A model generated the notes under the pieces. That model was given only the letters and a program-made list of their open reading frames with translations, was not told the origin of the DNA and searched no databases. From Ochromonas danica (taxonomy: Eukaryota > Sar > Chrysophyceae > Chromulinales > Chromulinaceae): a stretch of DNA of 64,000 nt. The translations under genes were made by a program, and so were the position numbers. This document shows, one piece after another, positions 34,586 to 44,301 of this stretch; positions within the stretch are counted from its first letter, which is position 1, and each line of letters starts with the position of its first letter. The stretch covers positions 1 to 64,000 of the forward strand of contig VKHL01000009.1 of the NCBI GenBank assembly GCA_015146655.1, written 5' to 3'.

Positions 34586-35450
34586 ATCAGAAATGAATGT
34601 TATCTATATGCTCTATTAAAACCAAAAAACGGTGCTTTTAAGCACCACTCCTTATTGAAGGATCTCAATACCCTCGTTTAGTCATTACCAAAGGCTGCCT
34701 TGTTTTACTTGTTGTAATTGAAACATCTGCCAGTAATGTCTCTTACAAAGCAACCACGCTAACGATTTTTATCGTGCCTCCATACTGTGTTTGAAGGTTA
34801 GAGGTGTCAAAGTTCCCCTTCTCACACATCTGAATGCCCTATCTGTATACTTGCAAGATTGCAATAATTAAGAGACATATGATACCTTTTCAACTCTCAT
34901 TTTCTGTTCTGCTCATTGCGGCGGTTTTTATTTGAGCTGAGTGGTCCCTCTTTTTGATAGATTAGACTAGACAACTCTCCACCTCTTCCACACACACAAT
35001 AAACCCCGCGGTCTTGTAAGAGTTATAAACCTTGATGGCCTAACTTCATTCTTAGACGAACCTAGAAAGTCTTTATGAGAAGTAATCAAGTCGTTGACCA
35101 CTGTAACACTATTAAAAGCGGGCGATGATGGTGACAACGAGAGAAGGAATTCAGTTAATGATGAAGTGTTACAATGGAAGGCTCATTGACTTCAATTGAG
35201 TTACAGAATCGTTATAAAGTATTTATGGAATGAAGACTTTGGGTAGTGATCAATTTAGCAAGGATACCCTTTGTTGTGAGTCATTATTCGGATGCGCGGG
35301 GTCAATGTAGTCGTTGTGGCCATCAGAAATCCGAAAATACGAATATCCGAAAGGCCATCATTTGAACGAGAGAGATCTCCCACTCAGTTTGGCAAAGCCT
35401 TGAGCGCTGACGGAAACAACTCGTCCTTCCTCTTGTCTTAGTCCATCCTC
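34586..35450. other. Intergenic region between H2B and FtsZ
   Basis: After the H2B stem-loop there is no supported gene. Short repeats of ATCCGAAA-type near 35328-35352 lie about 100 nt upstream of the FtsZ start and may be promoter elements. Confidence 0.5.
34631..34646 (+). promoter_or_regulatory. Histone 3' stem-loop of H2B mRNA
   Basis: GGTGCT-TTTA-AGCACC differs from the other three stems at one base pair (C-G for T-A), a compensatory change that supports pairing. It is preceded by AAAAAC and followed by ACTCC. Confidence 0.9.
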
Positions 35451-37256
35451 ATGCAGCGAATAGGGTTGTCTCTTTTCATTCTTCATGCCGCCTTTTTAGC
35501 AGTTGGCGGATTTATTACACCTTTCTTCTCGTCAAAGTTCTCTGCACAGTGCAAGTCATCATCCTCCGGCATCACCACCTGCTTGACAGCAACTCCGACT
35601 GGCACATCCACTCCCACGACCACTTCATCTGCTTTCATCGAGGCTGAAGGGTCAGGATCTCCTTGTCGTATTAAAGTCATTGGAGTGGGTGGGGGTGGAG
35701 GCAATGCTGTTAATCGTATGATTGAGAGCTCCACGGGGGTCTTGGGCGTGGAACTCTGGACAGTCAACACGGACGCTCAAGCTTTGTCACGATCTTTAGC
35801 ACCAAAGAAGCTCAACATAGGAACACTCACATCACGGTTAGCATCTGATCCCATTTTCTGCTATTTTGTGACATTTTGCTGAAATTATTGGTTTTGGTAT
35901 TCTTCTGTTGTAACGTTCAATCTTATTACTGGCTGCAGTGGTCTTGGTGCCGGAGGTAGTCCAGAGGTTGGTGCGCGCGCTGCCGAAGAATCACGTGAAG
36001 AAATCAGCGAGATGGTAAAGGACGCTGACTTGGTCTTCGTCACTGCTGGCATGGGCGGTGGCACGGGATCTGGTGCCGCGCCAATTGTTGCAGAATGTGC
36101 AAAAGAAGCTGGTGCTTTGACTGTTGGTGTGGTGACCAAACCATTTGGTTTTGAAGGTCGCAAAAGAATGCAACAGGTAAGTTCCTTCTCATCGAACAGA
36201 AAGAGAATGGTTTTGATTGATTAATTAATTGATCGTGTGTAGGCTCGCGAGGCGATTCTGCAGATGAAAGATCGTGTTGACACCTTAATTGTCGTCTCGA
36301 ATGATAAACTATTGCAGATTGTACCCGAAAACACTCCTTTGACTGATGCCTTCCTCGTGGCAGATGATATTCTGCGTCAGGGTGTGGTAGGTATTTCTGA
36401 GATTATCGTCAAACCTGGATTAGTCAATGTGGACTTTGCTGATGTTCGTACCATCATGGGCAATGCTGGCACTGCTTTGATGGGTATCGGACAGGGCAAA
36501 GGAAAGACTCGCGCAGTGGATGCAGCACATGCCGCCATCTCCTCTCCCTTGCTAGACTTCCCCATTACTAAAGCCCGTGGTATCGTCTTCAATATTGTTG
36601 GTGGACCTGATATGACATTGCAAGAGATCAATTCAGCTGCTGAGGTTATCTATGAGAATGTTGATCCAGATGCTAATATCATCTTTGGAGCTTTGGTGGA
36701 TGATAAGATTGCCACTGGAGAGGTCTCCATCACTGTGCTTGCCACGGGCTTTGTGACTGACTTTTTCGATAGTGAAGGCAATCCTTCTGTGAGCTCCAAA
36801 GGAGCCCGAACAAGTGTGACTTCACCTCCTCCAGCAACTCCAGCACAAGCCTTACAGCCTGCTGCTACTGTGGGTTCATCCACTTCTCCTCGCCGTCAAC
36901 AATTACCGCTACGCTCTGGGGATGTCGTCCATCGAGCTAGTCGCGAAGAGATTGTTCGCGAGAGTGCTAACAGTTTCGAGGAAGATAGTCAAGCTACCGA
37001 AGCTCCTGTCTCCCGCCGTGCTGCTCCTTCACGTCAAACCAAACGAGTTTCTTCCCGTCGTGTCGAAGAAGAAGATGAAGACGAGGATGAAGAGGAAGAA
37101 GAGAGTGAGGATGAATACTCCGATGAAGACGAAGAAGAAGAGGAAGAGCGGCCGAGAAAGAAGAAGTCCAAGCGCAGCAGTGGCAGCAGTAGTAGTGGCA
37201 AGAAGAAGAAGAGAGGCGGACTCTTTGGGTTCTTCAGGCGGCTGTTTGGTGGCTAA
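35451..37256 (+). CDS. ftsZ: Plastid-type FtsZ, 545 aa, three exons
   Basis: Exons are 35451-35836, 35939-36176 and 36243-37256 (1638 nt in frame). Residues 1-20 form a signal peptide ([15 protein letters not shown]) followed by FITPFF, which resembles the Ala/Gly-Phe...Pro cleavage motif of proteins sent into secondary red plastids. A Ser/Thr-rich transit-like stretch follows. The GTPase core has [24 protein letters not shown], the tubulin signature [10 protein letters not shown] and [11 protein letters not shown]. It would form the inner plastid division ring. After the core come about 150 disordered residues with a long Asp/Glu run, then a Lys/Ser block and the amphipathic end [14 protein letters not shown], in place of the usual FtsZ C-terminal peptide. 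Confidence 0.93.
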
Positions 37257-38020
37257 TTTCCACTAGGTCAACAGGCATTAGCCTCAACGTCGGGGCATTT
37301 TCTTCTTCTGAGGGTAAAGATGTTACAAAGCATGTCAATACTAATCGTAAATCCATTGTTCCCAACGCCCTTGATGGGAACATTCATTCAGAAAACACTT
37401 CGTTAGTACTAATATATACTCTATTAAGGTTTTATACAATAGAAAATCTGAGCGAACAGTCAGTCCTGTAGGATCAATTTGCTTTAGCCAGAGCGCTACA
37501 ATGCAACTCATTGTTCTTTCGGATTGACCTTGTATCGAAATCTCATGTGATAGTACACGAATGAACAAAGCATAGTGCTGGACAACTAACTGGAAAGACA
37601 CAAACACGCAACTGCACACTGTGACATAGAACACCTTGCTGAATCTCTAATGCATCATTAGAGATGGCATATATTTGCTAATTACTACATTTCTTAACTT
37701 AATCCTCAATCACACATTTCTTTAATCTAGAGGGTTCACTATGACCCAGCTCTTAACATAGTACCTTATTGATAACACAGAACAGCTCCAAACCACGACA
37801 TACTGTTGCAGAAGAAATACGCAATGTAGCATAACAATAAGAACGAAGACGACGAATCAAAGTTGAATGCATCATCGTTACTTCTATAGAAGGATGAATA
37901 TAGGGGTATAATGTTGATCAATAATCACCAAACAATTAGACAAAGCTCGGATAGAGCTCAAATACATAGAATGAAGAGAAAAGCTTGAAACAGCCTTTAA
38001 AGTGGCACAAAAGCTACCAC
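37257..38020. other. Intergenic region between convergent FtsZ and permease genes
   Basis: I see no gene. The short minus-strand frame at 37341-37634 has no protein character. Near 37640-37665 a short inverted repeat (TCTCTAATG/CATTAGAGA) is present. Confidence 0.5.
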
Positions 38021-39904
38021 TTAGTTACCAGCAGCAGTAGCGGACGACTTCTTGCTGCTTCCCGGTTTGACCTTGTTTTGAGGAACTGCACCAGCCAAGA
38101 GCTTAAACACTGCAGAAATAGCAGACTCTTCTTTCTTCCCACCTCTGCTGCGACGATTCTTATTCGCTGCCACCAAGAGATCAGATCATGTATTGGTCAG
38201 GTATTATAGGACGAAACTTACCATTGACAATATAGGCTTTGAGGAACTTGTCTTGTTCTTCCTTCGAGAAAAACTGACGATGTTGCACGACCAGCACATA
38301 GTAGATCATGGCCAAGCCAAAATAGAAGGCCAGCATGATTCCTTGGCCTTGGCTGTCATCGTCATAATAAAATTCAGCCACGAACATCATAAAAAAGAAC
38401 CCAATAACACAAACTGCTCCAATAATACCAAAAGGACTAGTTATCTCTCTTGTCATGCCAGAGAAACGAGTGGAAAAGACAATATAGGCAGTCATCAAAA
38501 ACCAGTACTGAATGCATCTGAGCAGAGAGCCAGCGTGGGTGAACGTTGTGTTAGGATCAGGCAGCTTGAAATATCCACAAGTCATAAGAGTAAAGGAGAT
38601 CGATGAACACACAAGCAAGGCCAGTGTGGGTTTAGTATCATAGGTCACAGCGCGGTCTTCCTCTTGGTTCTTGGTCGCTGGATCACCAGGGACAACAGCA
38701 GTTGTGCCTTTCTCGCTGTCTTCGCCCACAACCTTAGCAGTCTTCTGTCCCCATGCTAAAATGGGAGGAAGCAATCCAGAACGAGCCATTGATTTCATTT
38801 GACGGGCCGTACAGTAAAGAAATCCGAAAGAACAGCCAATGGTGCCAGGCAGAGCGAAGAAAGGGATCTTTAATGGATCCATATCTGGAAACATCAAAAG
38901 AAATCCTTTCTTGTAGGCATAAGCACCTTTAGCAAGACTGCTATCATCGTAAACATAAGAAGATTGGGAAACCATTGTAGCAAAGGCGATCAGAGCCGAC
39001 CAAATGACCACATGTATTAATGCCAAAGGCACTGCTTTCTTGCTCTGACCAAAACAACATAATGAGGATGATGGCAAGGAAACAGAAAACATGGAATAGC
39101 ATCTTACCCCATCGTCTACACAAGTGCGGACAGCATCAGAAGACACGATCAAGTAAGCAGCGAAAGGAAAGCCCTGCAGAAAGATCTCCCCATCCGAATT
39201 CCACTTCGAACCCTCAATATTGTTAATAGTACCCTTTTCGATTGCACCTGCCACGAACATCAACTGAATAGCCAGTGTTGCCAAGGCCGTTGCTCCTATT
39301 ATAACCCAGATCAGCTTCATGTCGAAAAGATGAAGGATGTTCACAGCTGCGAAGAAGATCAACCAGGTGTAAATCAAGTTATCATCACTAAATTGGTAGC
39401 AATCCTGAAAGATCAATCCGATGCGAGTAATGCTCGTCGATGTGTAGATGATATACTTGCCCAACTCGACTAGGGCAGCAAAGTATCCAAAGGAAGGGCC
39501 CAGCGAACAACGTGAATAGGCATAGCCACCGCCGGAGAAGGGCACGATAGAGATCATCTCTGCGAAAGACCACGTGAGAACAAGGTGCATAATGATATAC
39601 ACAGCAGAGACCACAGCGAAAAGATAGAAACCACAAAGTGCATAACCTGTTCAACATTCGTTGGGAGCACACGGGATTAGTATCTAACTTCAACAAAGGA
39701 GAAAGAGTGTGGCTAATTGTACCTTGCTGCCATTTCACTGTCTGCTTTCCACACATAATGCACAGTCCTATAGAAATAGTCTAAGTTAGCTTTACAACCT
39801 CCATGATGACCATCAATACGCTATGCTGACTCACCCAAAGCATAGGCATGAAGAACCGACTGATCGGAAAACGCTTTCTTCAACTGTGTCAAATAATAGG
39901 ACAT
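38021..39904 (-). CDS. APC-superfamily amino-acid permease, 540 aa, five exons
   Basis: Exons on the minus strand are 39904-39835, 39767-39723, 39646-39108, 39044-38222 and 38166-38021 (1623 nt in frame). The 63-nt intron at 39045-39107 has no stop and keeps frame, so it could be misread as coding. About twelve hydrophobic segments are visible. The helix-1 to helix-3 region has SIVPFSGGGYAYSRCSLGPSFGYFAAL, typical of amino acid/polyamine/organocation transporters, where the broken glycine-rich helix binds the substrate amino group. The ethanolamine/amino-acid permease branch is the closest in feel. The C-terminus is a basic Ser/Lys-rich cytosolic tail. Substrate cannot be told. Confidence 0.85.
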
Positions 39905-40197
39905 GATCAAGGAGAGCTTAATCAAAGGAATAGAAAAGTGGTAGAAGTGATCAAAGCGAAGCAGGATGGAGGAAGTCCCGAAGTGGGGCACTTATTCCAA
40001 TAACTTTACGTCATAGGTACATTTTGTATTCATCTACAGCACAGAACAGCAGCCAACGTGGTCAAACTCTCTCTGAGGTGGTGCAACGGACCGCCAAGGA
40101 GCCGCTTATACCATGATTAGCCAAGTTTTACCAGATTTAACTTTAGAAGAGCAAATGATAGGATTTTGCTTTCTTGTCTTGTTATTATCACAATACG

Positions 40198-41462
40198 ATG
40201 TACAACTCCTCGAGTGTTTGTGCAGTTAATTATCAGGTAATTGTGCTCTATCTTCTCTTCCTATTTTAATGTTCGAAACCTTGAAATGTTGTTGTTATTG
40301 TTCTTGAAAGTCTCGAAGCTTGTGTGCTCAGACTGCTTGCCAAGATCGCCATCGCTTTCTTGTGGGAAGCTGTTCATTGCATGACAACAATGAGCTGTCA
40401 GTCTTGGAATACACTGAAGACTCCAACCACTTCGAAGCTGTGGCAGTCTATTCTCATCCAGATCAGATCTGGGCGATGGAGTCATCCCCTCGAGACCCCG
40501 CCCTCGCCATTACCTCCAGACAGAACTTCAACGGATCCAAATCACTCACTCTGTGGAGGTTAGAGAAGCAAAGTCAAGAAGATATTGAGAATAGTTCCTC
40601 ACTTTATGCGAATGACCAGTTGGAGTTGGAGGAGCTGGACAGCTTCTCTCCCAGTCAGCAGGCGCCCACAGTGGATACCATCAAGTGGCACCAGAAGGAA
40701 GATGTCATACTCACCTTTGATGGGAAGATGCTGTCTACATGGACAGTTCAAAACGATAAAGTCAAGGTAAGAAAACTTCATTCTTGCTTCAGCATGCTGT
40801 TGTCAGGCTCTGACTTATTGGTTGAATGAACGGCACAGTCTTTGGGAGTGACCATTGTTGGTGAAGCGGATGAGCAAAATCGCATTCTTATAGCAAATGG
40901 TTCTGCAGCTTGGGATCCTCACAATGCAACAGGATGTGCCGCAGTGAGTGGCCGCGACATCCATCTCATCGATCGAAGAGATATGGAGGTCACAGGGAGT
41001 AGGCCGACTGCACACAAAGGTCTGATAAGAAGCCTGGATTACAATCCCAACAAACCGTTTACCTTGGCCACAGCCGGGGAAGATGCTCTTATTAAAGTGT
41101 GGGATCTGCGTCGTCTAAATCAGCCAATCTTGCAATGCAAGGGACACAGCCACTGGGTGACAGCATTGAGATACAATCCTTACCACGATCAACTCCTTCT
41201 GAGTGGAGGAACTGATCAAATTGTCAATCTCTGGCGATTGGCAAGTATTTCATCAGCAGCGTGGCTTGGTGGTGGAGAACTGGCGGAGGAAGAGAATGAA
41301 CCGCCTGATATCAAAGTTCGTGCCATGGATCAACACGAAGAAAGTATCTATAGTATTGCTTGGAGTCCAGCTGAGGCTTGGATTTACTGCTCGCTGTCAT
41401 GCGATGGTCGAGCAATTGTTAACCACGTGCCTTCGACGGAGAAGTACAAAATTTTGCTCTAA
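40198..41462 (+). CDS. EIPR1: EIPR1 (TSSC1)-like WD40-repeat protein, 372 aa, three exons
   Basis: Exons are 40198-40236, 40311-40766 and 40839-41462 (1119 nt in frame). WD40 blades include HPDQIWAMESSP, TVDTIKWHQ, AAWDPHN, AHKGLIRSLDYNPN followed by LATAGEDALIKVWDLR, HSHWVTALRYNPYHDQLLLSGGTDQIVNLW, and HEESIYSIAWSPAEAWIYCSLSCDGR. The start SRSLCAQTACQDRHRFLVGS and the sequence DIKVRAMDQHEESIYSIAWS match EIPR1, which interacts with the EARP and GARP tethering complexes in endosome recycling and dense-core vesicle sorting. Length is normal for that family. Confidence 0.8.
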
Positions 41463-41569
41463 AGTCTAAACTTCCCCTTATGCAATCTTGATGCTTACAG
41501 TTTATCATAGTTAATGCTAGTAGAACTTAATGTTGTTGCCATACAAGGTTAGCGGGGCGGTGTTAGTTA

Positions 41570-42498
41570 TCATACCGCGGTTATCCTGCTATCTTTATCG
41601 ATAGAAATAATGGCCAGGTCTATATCATTCATTGGTATACCTTTCTCTTTCACTCCTCCTGAAGAAAGTACAACAACGAAGGCAGCCACGACAAAGGCGA
41701 TCATAGCAGGGAAAGTCAGATTGGGGTTAAGGTACCAAGGCGGTCTTTCTCCACTCTGACTGGCGAAGAAGTTGGATCCAGCGAATCCAAAGGAGATGTT
41801 ACTCAGACGACGCAAGTAAATGTCAAATATGTTGCCTTTAAAGCGATCGCTTTTCCGCGCCTGACAGCAAGAACAACAACAAGGAGGAGGTGAGGTGAGG
41901 GGTAAGAATACATAGAAAGAAGACTGACCTGCAATTTGTCATATTCAGCTTGAATAGCTTCGGGTGTTTGAGCTAGGAAGGGATCGACATTCAAATCTTT
42001 CTGGAAGAGTGACTCTGGCTGCAGTTCATTGCCCAATGTCGCCAGCACATTAATTTGGAACTCGAGGTCAGCATTGGCAGGGATGACTTTGCCCACCCCC
42101 TTCACACCATAGCCATAGTTAGAACTGACTGAAAACTGGGCCTTCTCGCCCACTTTCATTGATCCAACAGCAATATCCCACCCTTTGATAGCATTGCCGT
42201 CCTTGTAAGTGAATTTCGCTTTGTCATTGCGAGAGAAGGGAGTCGGTTGGCCCTTTACAGATGCACTAAAAGATGCAGCAATGATATCTCCAGCCTCTAC
42301 AAGCTTGTCGGTGCCAGGCGTTAACACTTTCTTCTTTACTCCACCGTCCGCCGTCAAGTCCACCCAGTCGCTGCTTTGTGTTCCAAGTGGAGACAACCTT
42401 CCTATTCCATTTAAGGAGCATCTTGCTTTGGGAAGGCTCCGATAGGAAGACACCATACAAAGAAAGGCCAAAAGAAAGATTAATTCATGCATTATCAT
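41570..42498 (-). CDS. FKBP-type peptidyl-prolyl isomerase, secretory, membrane-anchored, 286 aa, two exons
   Basis: Exons are 42498-41929 and 41860-41570 (861 nt in frame). An N-terminal hydrophobic segment (ELIFLLAFLCMVSS) is a likely signal peptide. The FKBP domain runs about residues 60-155: EAGDIIAASFSA, then NAIKGWDIAVGSMKVGEKA with the conserved Trp, SNYGYG, IPANADLEFQINVL. The usual first-strand Tyr is Phe and the FDSSR loop is altered, but the pocket Trp, Tyr and Phe are kept. A single membrane helix lies near residues 238-260 (FPAMIAFVVAAFVVVLSS), encoded by exon 2. It is divergent from the dihydroorotate dehydrogenase gene with a 174-nt spacer. Whether it sits in the ER or a plastid compartment cannot be told. 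Confidence 0.85.
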
Positions 42499-42672
42499 GG
42501 CCTTTGTCTCTTTCTTGCTCTTTGATCTTTCGTTTTCACTCCCCTCGGCACCTTCCCTCGCTCAGTAACAACGCACGCCTCGTAATAATAGTTGATCTTC
42601 ATCTGCTTGCTCTTGCATCGTGAAGCAGTCGAGTCGTTCTATCTCTCTCTTCACTTTGGTTTGGAAAACAAG

Positions 42673-43900
42673 ATGTCGTGTGCTACCACTCTGGCTGGTA
42701 TTCCTTTGAGTTCTTGTGTTTACAATGCGAGTGGGCCTCGAACTGGCTCTATTGAAGCTTTGATTAAAATTGGCGAGAGTCGATCGGGGGCAGTACTGTC
42801 CAAGTCAGCGACCCTCGTCAAGCAGGACGGCAACCCTTTGCCGAGATTTGTCAATAAAATCTCCTTAGGAGATGGTTATTGCCAAGGCTCCATCAATTCT
42901 GAAGGTCTCCCTAATTTGGGTATTGACTATTGTAAGTGTTTCCTGCCATTCATTAATAACTGCATTGTCAGTCTAGTCTCATAGATGTGAACCAGATGTG
43001 GAAAAGGAGAATGTTGATAAAGTAGCCGCAGTGGGCAAACCGTACATTGTCTCAATCAGTGGGCACAGCTTGGAGGACAACTTGAGGATGCTGGACCTGA
43101 TCTACTCTTCCGTCGCAGCTTATCCTGGCATCAACGCCATTGAGCTAAACTTTGCCTGTCCGAATGTCCCAGGAAAACCAATGGTCGCATATGACTTTGA
43201 GCAACTGGAGTCAGCTTTGGAGAAGATCTGTGCTCATCCAAAGCATGGGGCCATTCCGCTGGGCGTTAAGCTCGCTCCCTACTTCGACATGCCACACTTT
43301 GAACGAGTTGCCTCGATTATTGTCCGCTTCCCAGTCCAGTATATTGTCTCCATAAACACGATTGGAAATGGCCTTGTCATCGACTTCGATAACGAATGTG
43401 AAGGAATGGCGGCAAGAAAAGGATTGGGTGGTTTGGGAGGTGGCTTTGTCAAACACACTGCATTGGCCAATGTTCGTCAGCTTTATACTCTTTTGACTGA
43501 AAAAGGGAGAAGTGATATTGACATTGTTGGTGTTGGTGGAGTTCACAATGGAAGAGATGTCTTTGAATTGATCCTTTGTGGTGCCAAAGCTGTACAAGTC
43601 GGAACTTGCCATTGGACAGAAGGATCGGTGTGCTTTGATCGCATTGAAAAGGAGCTATTGGCTATTATGAAAGAGAAAGGCTACTCTTCGATTGAGGACT
43701 TTCGGGGCAAGTTGAAACCATTTGTAAAGCCATCAGGTCGGAAGGGAAAAGAGTTGGTTTCTGGGAAGCTTAAAGTGGGTGTTATTGATGATGGTAGACC
43801 CGGTCCAACAACTTTACAGAACATTATGATGTCTGTTATCGTTGTCATGGCTGCTGCCATTCTTTATCTTGTGCAAGAATTGCAAAAACTTAAAAATTAA
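42673..43900 (+). CDS. Class-1A dihydroorotate dehydrogenase with C-terminal membrane helix, 387 aa, two exons
   Basis: Exons are 42673-42931 and 42996-43900 (1164 nt in frame). It catalyses dihydroorotate to orotate in pyrimidine synthesis. Class-1A features are the start LAGIPLSSCVYNASGP, SKSATLVKQDGNPLPRF and ELNFACPNVPGKPMVAYD, with the catalytic Cys of the soluble fumarate-type enzymes. VKLAPYFDMPHF, SINTIGNG and DIVGVGGVHNGRDVFELILCGAKAVQVGT form the FMN barrel. Class-2 enzymes instead use Ser and an N-terminal membrane helix. Here, after the barrel, a linker leads to a C-terminal hydrophobic helix (about 360-381, IMMSVIVVMAAAILYLV), so this normally soluble type appears tail-anchored. 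Confidence 0.92.
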
Positions 43901-44301
43901 TATCTGATACTCTATTAACAATGAAGAAATCTATATCATACCAACAGCATGAGTTTTTATACCATAAGATGATGAGTAATTATAATTAACTGAGATAATT
44001 AGTTGCAACGTAAGTTCTAAACTAAACCTAACAACATTTTCGTTGCGAAAGTGTGAAAAACTGGTTTTGGAGTCTCTCTGGTGGCTTTGAGGGGGATTGG
44101 CCCTCTTCTGCGAACACACCAGGCAAGAACTGCGCCAAGATAGCAGATGAATGACTTTCCAGGTGTGTGAGATGGAAGAGATGGGAAACCAATGGGAGAC
44201 GAGGCAACGCACCCTTTCCCAACACCGGGACCTGAATGGTGGGAGAAATCATAACCTTATCATTATCAAATTCCATAACAAAACGATCAGCTTTGCAAGG
44301 G
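43901..44301. other. Intergenic region upstream of ABC transporter copy 1
   Basis: No gene is seen. An in-frame ATG at 44236 would add 22 residues to the ABC protein; copy 2 has an in-frame stop in the corresponding leader, and similarity between the copies begins only at 44301. Confidence 0.5.

Noticed and set aside
44236-44301. Upstream in-frame ATG as start of ABC copy 1
   Set aside because: The extra 22 codons have no counterpart in copy 2, which has an in-frame stop there, and similarity starts at the inner ATG.
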